A DNA stretch of 64,000 nucleotides, taken from Tetracentron sinense (taxonomy: Eukaryota; Streptophyta; Magnoliopsida; Trochodendrales; Trochodendraceae). This document shows, one piece after another, positions 1 through 10,510 of the stretch; the first letter of the stretch is position 1; the number at the start of each line of letters is the position of its first letter. A model generated the notes under the pieces. It had not been told where the DNA came from and ran no database searches. It was given only the letters and a program-made list of their open reading frames with translations. The position numbers were made by a program, and so were the translations under genes. Location of the stretch: positions 7,087,501 through 7,151,500 of the forward strand of contig CM026571.1 in the NCBI GenBank assembly GCA_015143295.1, read 5' to 3'.

Positions 1-95
1 ACACTCTTTAAGATGGTAGATTTGCCTTCATACTTCTCAATATTCTTGTTCCCGAATTCACTCCATTTCGTTTTCTTTTTTCTATAACACTACAG

Positions 96-3000
96 GTGGT
101 CAAGCAAAGACCCTAATGTTTGTACAGCTTAATCCCGATGTGGATTCGTATTCTGAAACTTTAAGTAGCTTGAAGTTTGCTGAGAGGGTCACTCGAGTCG
201 AGCTAGGTGCTGCAAAAAGCAACAAAGAGGGCATGGATGTTAGAGAATTAATGGAACAGGTCCTTTCTTCCCAATGTTCTATTCTTCTTTTCCCCATATA
301 TTAGATTTGTGGACGTTTTTCTTTGAGAATTTGATGCATCATCTCTTTTCCTGGTAAATAACTGTGCTTTGAAGATCAAAGGACTGTGAAACAATACCCA
401 CTAGAAACCAATATTGTTATAGGAATTTCATTATTTTATAGAGGCTGATAAAAATTATTGTAGAAAGACAATCAGATAAATATCTTTTCGAATGCATGTA
501 AAGAAAATGTTGCCAGATTAATTTCTACTGCAATTCTCTTCGACTTAATTGCTTTTGAAAATTAAATCTATAATTTAGAGACATTTTCCAGGGGGAGGGG
601 TGCACAATCCCTTTAAAATGTCAATGAGACATTTTTGAGTCGCCTTCTATCTATAAATTCCACACCCTAAACTGTTTTCCTTCCATCAAACCATTAATGA
701 ATGCCCATGTCTCTGTAGTAATCACATCAGCCTTTGGAAATGGCCCAGTAAAAGGCTAAAAGCACTCTCCCATACCGATCCCTTGTGACACCAGTCACAC
801 CACCTACTGCAGAATCACCCTCTTTGATCAGAGCTATATTTCTTCCATGGTTCATTTGGGGGAGTCCACTGAATCAGCTCCCACGTTCTTCCAATCCTCA
901 CATCACTCTCTACACCTGCATCCTTTAATTTTTGATTAGCTTCTTTAAAAACCAAATAATGGGCCCTGGTTCACTATCTTATGGCACTAACACATGGTAC
1001 TCTACTTTTTTGTTTTTCTCCCGTCCTTTTCTTGGATTTACAAACACAACTCCCTCTTTTGGCTTGAGTATCCATGAAATGCATGTACCGGAAATGTGCA
1101 CTAATGTGCCTCATATTCTACTTATGTCTAGGTCTGAGATCTGTTTTGAAAGGAGACGATATATAAGGAGACATTTTTTTTCAGAGTGTACACATTCCGT
1201 CATTGGAAATCTAGTTTCACATTATATATGACTCATAACTCAAGTTTGTAAACTAAAATTTATTATGTTTCGAAGCCCATCTGATTCATTACTGTCTAAA
1301 TTCCTGGTGACCTTGCAGGTGGCATCTCTAAAGGACACAATTGCAAAGAAAGATGAGGAGATTGAGCGGTTGCAAATGCTTAAAGATTTTAGAACTGTGT
1401 CCCCTAATGTCAATGGTGAGAAGTCTCGCACAAGCTCATTGAGGTTTGGATCTCCCTCTCCAAGCAGGCACTCCATAGGTGGTATTCCCCAGCGAAGTCA
1501 AGGACTGTCAACTGGGAAGGGCTCAGGACTTATTGCGAAAGCATCTTCTGATCAGGACAATTGCTCAGAATACAGTGATAAGCATTCTGAAGTTGGTTCT
1601 CAGCAGTCAAAACTTGCAGGAGGGGATGCAGGTCATAATTTTCCTGCAAATGTTGAGCTCTTAGGTTGGGGGATGCAGACTCTGAGGAGAGATTAAGTGA
1701 CATATCTGATGGTGGTATTTCCATTGGAACAGAAATTGATGGTTCATTATGCAGTGCAGTGGAGTTCACTCTTATCCCTGAAGGTGGAAAACCAGCAGAG
1801 AACACAGAAAAGTGAGTATTTCTCATTTTCTTTGGTTTTGGGTGCTGCACATTCGGGTAATTTACAGAAAATACTTGAATTTCTGATTTATATATACACA
1901 TAACATTTTTACCCTTTTGGGATAACTAGACAACTGGCTGGAATCATATTAATTGTCTTTCCTATGCAACAAGGGGATTGGAATGCAGAACTGTGCATTA
2001 AGTACCATAATATGACAAATATACTAAATCGTGTTTTCTTTTATTTGTCTAATACCTTCATTATATTTATTATGTCGTGGGATGCTTCTGACAGCTTAAG
2101 AACTTTTTTCTTGTCATTTGCTGCCATTTGGGTTTTGAAGTTTCTGTAATTAGAACCATTCTATTATGAAATTAACTTTGGTTTGGCATTGAGACTTGTT
2201 TCAGTCAAGCTGCACTTTTATCTGTTTTTGAATGTGGGAGTTTCTTTGGAGGTTCTGTAATTTTCTCTTCAGCCTTTGAAGAACGGCTGAGGGGGCCTTT
2301 GTTCTAAAGTATTGACCAGGTTGCATTTGACAATACTTTTCTTTCCTTTTCTTCTACTTTTAGTGAGCAAAGAGCAAGTGATATTGCATCTTGGTTATAT
2401 ATATTGGAGAAATCAGCACTTTTATCTTTTACAATTTTTCTAATATATTGATTGCCGTGGGTTATCATCACATGCCTGCATATTACATGGTGTTACTAAG
2501 AACATTAGTCCGACAACAACAGAATTTTAGATTGCATACAGAGGTATAGAATTACAGAGCATAAACAGAAAACAACCTTCCAGATGTACAAGTGGGATTT
2601 ATATCCTATTATCCTTCAATTTTTTTTCACAGTTGAACCCGTTTGGAGAGGCCAGTCATCTTGTGCCTTTGTAATAAATAGAACTGAATGGTTTTCATTT
2701 TTAATTTCTGAGAAACCTTAAAAAAGGCTTTTTAGTGAGGTCAAATCCAATTTGTGCAGCACATGGTCTGGCCTGTGTTTGTTGTTCCATTTGTCAATCA
2801 ACGACAGTAATATTAGACTATTAGACTGGGTCTTGTTATAACCAGTTCGACAAATCTAGATAAATAAGAAAACAAAAAACCAAGCAATCGCACAAAAGAG
2901 ACAAGATATACGTGGTTCGGCAAGGTGTCTACGTCCACGGGAGAAAACGGCAAGAAATCCACTAAGAACACGAGAGAAATACAGTGTACAGAAGCTCTCT

Positions 3001-3981
3001 CTAAACCCCTCTTTCGAAACCCTCAAAAAAACCCCTTATTCCGCATCCTCAAAGAAAACCCTTTATATATCTAGGGTTAAAACGAGAAGATAAAACGGGT
3101 CGAAAATACGGGTCAAAATTTCAGGTCGCTCAGGTCTGAACCCTACACAATGCCTATTAATCAGGTCACTTTGGTCGCACACCGGGTCATCAAAGATCTG
3201 GGTAAGATCCATACCGACTTCCCAACAAAAACCCATATACAAAATTTGAGCCAAAATTCACAGGTCTTAGTTATCTAAATGATTACATACTCAATTTTTG
3301 TGTGTATTTGTGTTTGGTTTGGAAGATTAGACTAGTCACTTGGCCATGCAACTCTTTTTTTTTTTTTTTTGGTGACGAGGGTATCCGGGCCTCTTAGAGC
3401 ACCCGACTAGTTCCCCCGGGCACGTGCAAAGCCCTCTCTCCACACGCACCAGGAAAGTCGGGATAAATCCGGAGGGTGGCCAACGAGAGCAGGGAATCGA
3501 ACTCAGGACCTCCGCTTCGTGAGGCGTGGTCCTGGCCATCAGCCCCAACCCCCGTTGGTTGCCATGCAACTCTAGCTACTAAATATACTGCACAAATGAA
3601 AAATATCTTTGGCCTGATTTTTTTTTTGGTTAAAACTCTAAAACCATTCTATGGAGGCCTAAAATATCATCGAAAATTGCTCAGATCCAACAAAAGCTGG
3701 GGCAAACAGCATCATCCCAACCGTCAGTGTCAAAGGACTCTTTGAAGGTGTCAACAAGTATGTGAAAACACATTTATCCAGATTCAAGGGTTATCCTGTT
3801 AGGGTATATGGCGGATAGATCTATCACTTTCAATACTAGCAACTATACTACTGTTGCATCAATTTGTATTCAATAGTTAGCCATCTCTGATCTTTTTCTA
3901 CTGATGTTCCTCTCAGGTTCAACAAAGAATACTACTGGGGCTTCAGCTTCAGCAGGTAAGACCTCCAAACGATGGCAGTAA
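96..3981 (+). CDS. C-terminal part of a KIN14-type kinesin, frameshifted (exons 96-259, 1319-1811, 3657-3757, 3917-3981)
   Basis: This is the 3' end of a minus-end-directed (kinesin-14) microtubule motor; the calponin-homology and most of the motor domain lie left of the window. Exon 96-259 encodes the end of the motor core (KTLMFVQLNPDVDSYSETL, then SSLKFAERVTRVELGAA). Exon 1319-1811 starts VASLKDTIAKKDEEIERLQ, the post-motor coiled coil, then a Ser-rich tail. Exon 3657-3757 reads PKISSKIAQIQQKLGQTASS onward, and exon 3917-3981 ends in the family's KRWQ-stop. All junctions are GT-AG and phases fit (0, 2, 1), but only if one base is added near 1664-1672: as written, the tail runs into a TGA-free wrong frame and stops at 1693-1695, while the correct tail (SEERLSDISDGG) continues one frame over. 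So either a recent frameshift mutation or a sequencing error in a G5 run. The acceptor at 3656 (tatggag) is weak; I chose it because it restores phase. Confidence 0.85.
690..960 (-). pseudogene. decayed RNase H-like fragment of a plant LINE or retroelement, in a kinesin intron
   Basis: Read on the minus strand, this part of the first kinesin intron gives a broken line resembling the plant LINE RNase H domain: a W-x-P-P-x-x-x-W-K-K-Y start, an Asp-containing strand, GGVTGVTRDRYGRVLLAFYW and a TTETWAFINGL-like end. Frames shift and no complete ORF remains. It resembles the RVT_3 type domain downstream of reverse transcriptase in plant LINEs. The identification is by eye on a degraded sequence. 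The rest of the intron (260-690 and 960-1318) shows nothing I can name. Confidence 0.4.
2834..3262. mobile_element. solo LTR (copia-like), 429 bp, with 5-bp target duplication
   Basis: The element begins TGTTATAACC and ends AATTCACA, the TG...CA ends of an LTR (TGT/ACA inverted). It is flanked by a perfect 5-bp direct repeat ggtct at 2829-2833 and 3263-3267. Inside it has an ACGTGGTTCGGC followed by TACGTCCACGGGAG motif common in plant copia LTRs (family knowledge). There is no internal coding region and no second LTR, so it is a solo LTR left by recombination. It sits in the third visible kinesin intron and is probably spliced out. Confidence 0.85.
3356..3560 (-). mobile_element. tRNA-derived SINE, about 205 bp, inserted in reverse
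   Basis: A poly-T run (reverse poly-A tail) begins at 3354 and the body ends at 3560. A 13-bp perfect target duplication, gccatgcaactct, lies at 3343-3355 and 3561-3573. On the minus strand the head starts GGGGTTGGGGCTGATGGCC and carries a B-box-like AGTTCGATTCC about 50 bases in, as expected of a tRNA-derived pol III promoter. The variable direct repeats with a homopolymer tail show retroposition rather than DNA transposition. It lies in the same kinesin intron as the solo LTR. Confidence 0.85.
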
Positions 3982-4199
3982 ATTAGAAGGCGTCCGGACC
4001 GCCCATGATTCTTTTGTCAGTATGATTCCTTTCTTCACTACTACTTAGCTTTATGATCCTAACTGTACTGAGGTTCCTCGCCTCTCTAGCTTATTTAGTG
4101 CCTTCCATGTCTGGTTGCCACAGAGGCATCTTTGTTTTAGTTATGAAGCTAATTGGCAACTTTTGAGTATGTAATATATTTGTTTTTGGAAAAAATAGT

Positions 4200-4273
<74 letters not shown>

Positions 4274-4670
4274 CACTCGTTGGGTTCTCGGTGTTTCATC
4301 TATTTTTGTATTTTAAGTTAATAGCTTGAAGCGCAACTTGTGGACCGAGTGCATTTGATTGCATGTATGTGGTCCAGTTTTGTTTTTTGGCTATGCCCCA
4401 TCCAAGAAGCAGCCTGAACTTTTCATGTTAATGGGTTGTTGAGCCACGTCTAAGGGGTGTTTGGACTCAAGAATATGCTATCCATGTTGGGATTAGATCT
4501 CTAGAAGCAATTTTGTATGTCTTCATGTGGTGTACATTGGCTCTGGAAAGGTTGATCTTTCAAATTTGTGCGTTGGGATTTGAGGGGCAGGGACCTCTCT
4601 CTATAAGGAAACATGGATACCGCTGTCCAAGATGGAGAAAGGCGTTAATCTCCTGAGTTGCACTCGCAGC
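3982..4670. other. kinesin 3' flank with a TA microsatellite (4203-4270)
   Basis: Downstream of the kinesin stop this is presumably 3' UTR and intergenic sequence. A pure AT/TA run of about 68 bases occupies 4203-4270. No other gene or repeat is recognisable. Confidence 0.7.
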
Positions 4671-5244
4671 TAGGGGTGATGCCGAGCCGAGTAGTGATGT
4701 GTTCAAGCTTGTTTGTTTATTAAACGAGCTTGAAAATCATGTTCATTCTTGACTCGTTTATTAAATGAACGAGTTCAAGCTTTACAAGTCAAACTCAAGC
4801 CGAGCTCAAGTAGTTCATGAGCAACTTGTTTTATTGGATATAGCTATTTATATTAGTAAAAAATTCACTTTATTATCCTAAGCAAAGAAATCGCAGTGTT
4901 AACTAAAATTTTAGTATAAGTTTATAATTATATAAATGGTATTCTTATCATATAAAATACATTATATACTATTAATATTTACTAGTATATAATACATATA
5001 CTTAATTTTAATATTTAAATGATATAAATATATTTTAAATATTTTAGTAGGTTAATATGTATATATAATCGAATCGAGCTTTTATCGAGTCGAACAGGGT
5101 GTGTTCAAGCTTGTCTCGTTTACTAAATGAGTTTAAAAACGGTGTTCAAGCTCGGCTCGTTTACTAAATAAACGAATGATACTCGAGCTTTTAACGAGTC
5201 GAGCCAGAGTAGTTCATGAACATTTTGTTCAATAACCACCCCTA
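4671..5244. mobile_element. hAT-type non-autonomous element, 574 bp
   Basis: Terminal inverted repeats TAGGGGTG at the left and CACCCCTA at the right bound the element, flanked by 8-bp duplications ctcgcagc (4663-4670) and ttcgcagc (5245-5252) that match at 7 of 8 positions. Both ends carry sub-terminal runs built on GAGCTCGAGC / AACGAGC words in opposite orientation, with an AT-rich centre. The 8-bp duplication is diagnostic of hAT. A second copy is nested at 37289-37772. No transposase is encoded. Confidence 0.8.
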
Positions 5245-5252
5245 TTCGCAGC

Positions 5253-5774
5253 TAGTTGCCGAAAGAGTCAATTGTTTGAGTGGGAAACATATCAATACAG
5301 AAACCACTGTTTACTACACGATCCTTCACTATCTACAGTCAATTCCTTATTCGCAGAACACGACACCTGATTTTGCTTATACAAGTGCAACTGGTTAAAA
5401 CAACATTGTTGTTTGGTATAAGACATTATTTAACTAAGTTGGTAGTTAGGGCTAGTGGGTGAATGTACCTCCTACTTGTCACACAATTGAAGGAAAGTTT
5501 TCATTCCTTGAGTTTGATTTGATTCTAAGAACACCTCAGGAGAAGGGGGGGCACACGTTGCCATCTGAGCTAGATGGTAGGTATAAAATTTTTTTGAAGT
5601 CAGGGCCCTTTTGGAGTGGAGTGGTATGGCACCCTAGCGATTACCTTAGGTCTGATGTATGTTTAGATTATCTCTCTAACGAAAAAACAAAAAGTAGGTA
5701 TAAATATTTACTCATATCACTCCCCTTAATGTGTAGCTACAGTCATAGTCATACTATGCTTGCAGATAGAATGC
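5253..5774. other. no recognisable feature
   Basis: The longest open frame, 5459-5827 on plus, overlaps a MITE arm and has no family signature. I see nothing else here. Confidence 0.5.
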
Positions 5775-5783
5775 TTACAATCA

Positions 5784-5947
5784 GAGGAGTGCTAGCCCTA
5801 CTCAACCCTTTCCTACTCTCAACCTGAGCCAACCACCTGTTCATTTAAAGCATTGCAATTAAAAAGTGTGCTTTAACAGTGGTAATGAACAAGTGGTTGG
5901 CTCAGGCTGAAAGTGGGAAAGGCTTGAGAGTAGGGCTAGCATTCCTC
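5784..5947. mobile_element. Mutator-like palindromic MITE, 164 bp
   Basis: Two arms of about 60 bases are near-perfect inverted repeats (GAGGAGTGCTAGCCCTACTC at the left; GAGTAGGGCTAGCATTCCTC at the right) around a short AT-rich loop. The flanks are 9-bp direct repeats, ttacaatca (5775-5783) and ttacaatta (5948-5956), with one mismatch. A 9-bp duplication fits Mutator-like elements. Transcribed, it would fold into a long hairpin. Confidence 0.8.
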
Positions 5948-6184
5948 TTACAATTATCTTTTTGGGTCAAGAACTAGTTGGTGAGACCCATCAGATGCTG
6001 GTCCCCATATGCTGCATGCCCACCGTGGTGACATGCTGCTTATAGATTAACCAACTAACCGTTACCTGTATTTTTTTTTTTTTAAAAAAAAAGGAATAAT
6101 ATATCAACTGAGATTGTTATATATATATGTATGTAAAAACCCATATATAAATTGTTACCTGTATGTGTGTGTGTATATATATAT

Positions 6185-7043
6185 AGAGTAGGGTTCCTAA
6201 TAGCTAGACTTACTAGAAACTCTAGTAAGCAGTGAATTCGTAACCATTAGATGTTGGGGTCTTTTAAATCCAACCCTCAAACTTAAAACCAGTAGTTTTT
6301 GAGTGAAACCACTCTCATTAAATAGGAAAACCGGGTATATTCTCTCACGGCTCTTCCTCTCTCCCTCCTACTCATTCGGCTCTCCCTCTCATCTTCTTGT
6401 AATCTCACAGCTCCACAACATGTGGGGTAGACTTATACTGTCGCTGAATCATGAAAAATCAAAGGCTGGCCATGGCTTGAAAAACCAGAAGTTTCCTTCA
6501 AAATAATCATACTAGAGTTTAATTTAAAGCATTTCACTCTGTTTCTGGGTTGAGGAGAGTAGTTATATGGGCAAGTGTATGTACCAGTCAGTAACAAATA
6601 TTTGGATCTCTGGAATTAAAGCTGCTCTTTCTACCCATTTTTTTATTGACATTGGAATTAACTTCCATGTTGGGAGAAATCCTAAGCAAAGAAATCCTTG
6701 CTGCATAGACCCCATGTGGTATTCGTGGTGATGTTGGGAGAAATCCTTGCTGCATAGACTCGCAACCATTGCTGCACTGCCCATGGGGTTTTAGAAAAAA
6801 AAAACTATGGAGGTATGAACGAGAGGTGGGAGAGAACGAACAATTTTTCGGAGGGAGAGAGATTTTCTACGGGAAAAGAGGGATTCTCGATTTTAAGGAA
6901 GTAAAATTTCTCCCAAATCCAAAACCACTCCTTGTTTTGGGGTTTCCTTCCATAGCCGTAGGATTAAAGTGGTTAAACGATCTGACGGTCAAAGGGAATT
7001 CGCTTACAAGAGGTTCCTATCAGCTGTGCTAATAGGAACCTTA

Positions 7044-7047
<4 letters not shown>
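6185..7047. mobile_element. TIR element of 863 bp inserted in a TA microsatellite
   Basis: The ends are AGAGTAGGGTTCCTAATAGC at the left and GCTAATAGGAACCTTACTCT at the right, inverted repeats with two mismatches; similarity continues inward to the gaattcg words near 6233 and 6998. It lies between TATATA tracts (to 6184, and 7048-7086), so its duplication cannot be read and may be TA. The interior holds a short internal duplication (gttgggagaaatcc at two places, about 6671 and 6733) and no transposase. Confidence 0.65.
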
Positions 7048-7090
<43 letters not shown>

Positions 7091-7258
7091 GAACAATATA
7101 TTGAAACCCGGAGATTGGATGAATTTGGCTCATTGGGCGTCCATTGCCCATGTTCTGAGATTCGGAGTATTTTACTATCAACTATTAAATAAAAAATAAA
7201 AAATCATCAACTAAATTGTGGTCATTTTATTTCAATCTTCCTTATAGTACTCTACTAC

Positions 7259-7395
7259 TGAGACCCTCTCAGGGCTGAGACCACCGAGATCATGCTCTAA
7301 GAGCATAGGATTTTTGGTGGGGCCCATTTCACATGGTGGGCTCCGCCTGAAATCCCGTGCTCTTAGAGCATGGTCTCGGTCCTAAGAGGATCTTA
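7259..7395. mobile_element. palindromic MITE, first of two neighbouring copies
   Basis: The arms GAGACCCTCTCAGGGCTGAG and CTCGGTCCTAAGAGGATCTT are imperfect inverted repeats, and the internal halves also pair (catgctctaagagcat ... tgctcttagagcatg). A related copy lies 135 bp to the right at 7530-7671. I cannot read a clear target duplication. No coding capacity. Confidence 0.6.
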
Positions 7396-7529
7396 AAAGC
7401 TTTATCTCTTCCCATCTATGACCAAAGAATGGAAAAAAAAACTCCTCAAAAGTGTCAGGGTCGGGAAGTACATGATAAATACCGCCAAGCATCATATACT
7501 TATGGATAATAAACTTATGGATAAAGCTT

Positions 7530-7671
7530 CTGGGACCCTCTTAAGGTTGAGACCACCGAGACCGTGCTCTAAGAGTACGAGATTTCAAGTGAGACCCACC
7601 ATATGAAATGGGCCCTACCTGAAATCCAGTGCTCTGAGAGCACGGTCTCAGCCCTATGGTGGTCTCATAAG
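7530..7671. mobile_element. palindromic MITE, second copy
   Basis: It is the same family as 7259-7395, with GGACCCTCTTAAGGTTGAGA at the left and tggtctcagccctatggtgg toward the right. The inverted repeat continues outside this core: ttatggataaagctt at 7514-7528 is mirrored by aagctttatccataa at 7670-7684, so the true element may be about 190 bp. It lies immediately 3' of the B3-domain relic. Confidence 0.55.
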
Positions 7672-7688
7672 CTTTATCCATAAATTTA

Positions 7689-8150
7689 TCATATAATAGG
7701 ATTATTGTTTGGAGCCCATTGAAGAACACAAATACAGAAGTAAGAGGAGAAACGATCCCAAAAAATTCCTATTTCGTCTCCTTCCCTGAGCTGTCTCCTC
7801 CTCACAAACTGCTTCATCCAATTGTTATTCAATACATAGCTCATATTGCCACACCGAGACCACCTCTTGAATGTCAATTGGTGGTATGAATCTGTGTCGA
7901 TGTCGCATATCTTGACCCATGCGCCTTCTTCTATTTCGATCACTCTAGCCCGATCGGCTTCCCATAATGGCAAGATGTGAGTTTCCACTAAGTCTTTTCC
8001 GAGGAGTCGAGAGAGGTTGTTGACGTCTCTTTTCTTCAGTTTTTCTTTATAGCACATGGATTCTCGTAAAGCTTCAATTTTGTACACACCCAAACGTACT
8101 TCTTCTTCTTCATCTTCTGGCTGTAGTGCTTCATCCTAGCAATGTTTTCA
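7689..8150 (-). pseudogene. B3 DNA-binding-domain protein remnant (At2g33720-like), copy 1
   Basis: The open frame 8093-7689 encodes an almost complete B3 domain, the plant-specific transcription-factor fold. It contains KKRDVNNLSRLLGKDLVETH, an acidic-to-basic middle, GAWVKICDIDTDSYHQLTFK, SYVLNNNWMKQFVRR and REGDEIGIFWDRF, which match the domain's strands and its closing G-D-E-I-x-x-F-W motif. The frame reads on upstream through an acidic EDEEEE stretch to an in-frame TAG near 8137-8139, while a likely N-terminal part (SIEEGNGERDEVVENIAR) is in another frame above it. So the 5' end is broken, or the copy is N-terminally truncated. A second, worse-decayed copy is at 11279-11502. Confidence 0.7.
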
Positions 8151-8284
8151 ACCACTTCGTCTCTCTCCCCATTTCCTTCTTCTATTGACACACTAAAAGT
8201 TTAAAACCAAGTTCTTCTTCAAAACTGGTGTTGAACTTCTTGATGATTGTGGCTTCAATCTCTCTCACTTGAGCAGATGGAGGT

Positions 8285-8356
8285 AATAATGTTTAAGACG
8301 GAGAATACGTAAATGTGGGGTTAATAATGTTTAAGACGGAGAATACGTAAATGTGG
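8285..8356. repeat. tandem direct repeat, two units of about 36 bp
   Basis: The unit aataatgtttaagacggaga continuing to atacgtaaatgtgg occurs at 8286-8319 and again at 8322-8355. It sits upstream of the B3 relic on its strand. It looks like a recent local duplication with no further meaning visible. Confidence 0.75.
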
Positions 8357-8634
8357 TATGCACAGAAGATCGCGAATTCAGTTTCATCTAGGAAAAAGAT
8401 ATGAGAGCGAGGTATGCGTATACGAATTCAGTTCCAACTAGGAAATTGGATATGAGACATAGCTCGCTGGCAATAAAGGAATCAATTTGGCTTCTAGCTT
8501 TCCTATGGAATGAAACTTGAATATAATTGTTTAAAATAGAGCTTTTCTTCAAGCTCAAGGAGAGGAGCTCCGTAAAATAGGTTGTAATCTTGTAATAAAT
8601 TAAGAAACCAAATCCTCTACGGTGATGCAAATCC

Positions 8635-9345
8635 GGTTATCACCCCTGAGGTCGCCATGTGTCCCTTTTGACACCCCTTATCGTGGTTAGGATTCACCCA
8701 CCCCTAGGGTTCACCTACCCATCCTTGTTTTTTTTTCTTCAAAATATTAATTTTTTAATATTAAAAAATAATTTTATGGTTTTTTAAACATTAAAATATT
8801 TTTTAAAAAAGAATTAATAAACTCCATTTAATTGTGGTTGAGATCAACTAACCCTTAAGATTAAAGCATCTAACCTTGGTTTTTAAAAAAATATATTAAA
8901 AATTTTAACTTGTATTTTAACTCCCTTTAATTGTGGTTAGGGTTCACTAATTCTTAGGGTAAAAGAATCTAACCTTGATATTTAAAGAAATTTAACGTGT
9001 CCCCTTTTAACTATCTTTAACTTTGGTTAAGATTCACTAACCCTTAGGGTTAAAGCATCCAACCTTGGTTTTTAGAAATTTTTTACTCCCTTTAAGTGCG
9101 TTTAAGATTCACTAATCCTTGGGGTTAAAGCATCTAACCTTGGTTCTTAGCAAAAAAAATTAATGTGTCCCCTTTTTAACTCCCTTTAACTATGGTTAAG
9201 ATTTAATAACCCTTAAGGTTAAAGCATCTAATCTTGAGTTAAGATTCATCCTCTTTTTAAATATTTTTTTCCCTATGGGTTAATATTAACCCAAAATAAA
9301 TCTTGTTAAAAAAATTTAGCCCCCAGGGTTAATATTTTTTCGTTA
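8635..9345. repeat. TTAAC-rich tandem array, units of 75-100 bp
   Basis: At least five head-to-tail units start near 8822, 8922, 9010, 9087 and 9180. Each reads like ctcccttTAAytgtgg, ttaagattcactaaccctta, gggttaaagcatctaacctt, ggtttttaaaaa. A shorter leading copy begins at about 8650 with the phrase cgccatgtgtcccttttgac. The same words, in both orientations, recur through the window (11.7, 31.4, 32.3, 33.0, 33.5, 34.5, 35.9, 36.2, 36.7-37.1, 37.9 and 59.3 kb), so this is an abundant dispersed family, probably ends of a non-autonomous DNA element. Confidence 0.75.
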
Positions 9346-9360
9346 AGGGTTAATATTAAG

Positions 9361-10100
9361 GTGAAGTTATGTACACACCAATATTTGATGACTACATCTC
9401 ATTTAAAAATTTTCTTATATTTTGAAGTTCTCTATTATTTTATATGTGCACCACATTCATAATTCTTTTATTTTCAACCTGGTTTCTTCTCTATTCGACA
9501 TCACCTCTCTACGGTGTCAATTACTCATTGTTTCTCCATTAACCAAAATTTTTTTCATGTTTTAGTTCAACAATTTTACTTATTTAAGATTTTATTCATT
9601 TTATTGAAAATTAATTATATAATTTCTCATATGCCTGATTTTATTTTTATTAATTAATAGTTATTGAAAATTGAAATTATTTTTTTTTATAATTTTTTAT
9701 TATTTGAAGGTCCCTCTATTTAAGTTAGAGAAACTGATAAAAAAAAAAATAGGAGAAAAAATAGATTACTAATATTGAAAATTTTGTACACCACCATAGT
9801 GTACTTGCACATATTATTACTCATAAATATTAAATGACAAATTCCAGCTCTTTAATTAAACAAACTGGTGAGTGCATTATTTATTCTTGGGTAAAGTGAC
9901 TCTTAAATTAAAATGAAGCTAACATTACCCTCTATTCTTATAATAAATAAATTTGAAGTTTGGTGTGTAACTATAAATTTTATAAGTATTTTTTTTATTT
10001 TGGTGTGCATTTAAAATTTTAAGAAACTAATGGTGTGGAATCATCAATTTGAAAAAATGGGGTATAACCATCAAATATTGGGGTGCACCTAACACCACTC
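9361..10100. mobile_element. non-coding TIR repeat 'R', copy 1
   Basis: The left end has GTACACACCAATATTTGATG (about 9372) and the right end CATCAAATATTGGGGTGCAC (about 10067), inverted repeats. The interior (attcttttattttcaa..., tgattttatttttattaatt, gtgcattatttattcttggg) is shared with diverged copies at about 33.2-34.0 kb and 59.1-59.9 kb. There is no ORF. It acts here as an empty-site reference for insertions in the other copies. Confidence 0.6.
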
Positions 10101-10510
10101 ATTTAACCCTCAGGGTGAAATATTAAAAAAAAAAATTAACCTTAAGATTAATGTTTTTCCCCTAAAAAATAAAGTTAGATTGTTGAATCTTAGCAAATAT
10201 TAACTGCAGTTAATATTGGTTGAAGAGACATGTGTCGACTTGAGGTGTAATTGAACTTTAACACTAGTGACTTGACAAAGAGGAGAGAGGAAGGTGAGGA
10301 CATGAGACGTAGTCTTCAAAAGAGAGAGAGAGAGAGAGAGAGAAAAGCGGATGAAGAGAATTTTTTTCTCTTGAATCAGCCGCAATTCTAAGCAGGACTT
10401 ATATAGTTAGGCTTACTTACAAACTCTGTAGCACATACTAATGTAGCGTTTTTAATCACTTCCCATAAATAAATTAGCCAAGAAAAGCAAGTCGGTAGAC
10501 CAAGTGTTTT
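10100..10510. repeat. inverted TTAAC-family end and a GA microsatellite (10320-10343)
   Basis: From 10100 to about 10250 the repeat words of 8.6-9.3 kb recur in reverse orientation, ending gagacatgtgtcgacttgag. Together with 8635 this could bracket a composite element. A (GA)n run follows at about 10320-10343. From 10350 to 10928 I see no gene. Confidence 0.5.

Noticed and set aside
4091-4276. Minus-strand ORF with a long Tyr-Ile repeat
   Set aside because: It is the translation of the TA microsatellite.
5459-5827. 122-codon plus-strand ORF
   Set aside because: Runs into the arm of the MITE at 5784; no domain, no splice or leader context.
8635-9345. CRISPR-like or telomeric array
   Set aside because: Unit length, decay and dispersal in both orientations fit a transposon-derived repeat. 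The ccctaa-like words are imperfect and not a telomere array.
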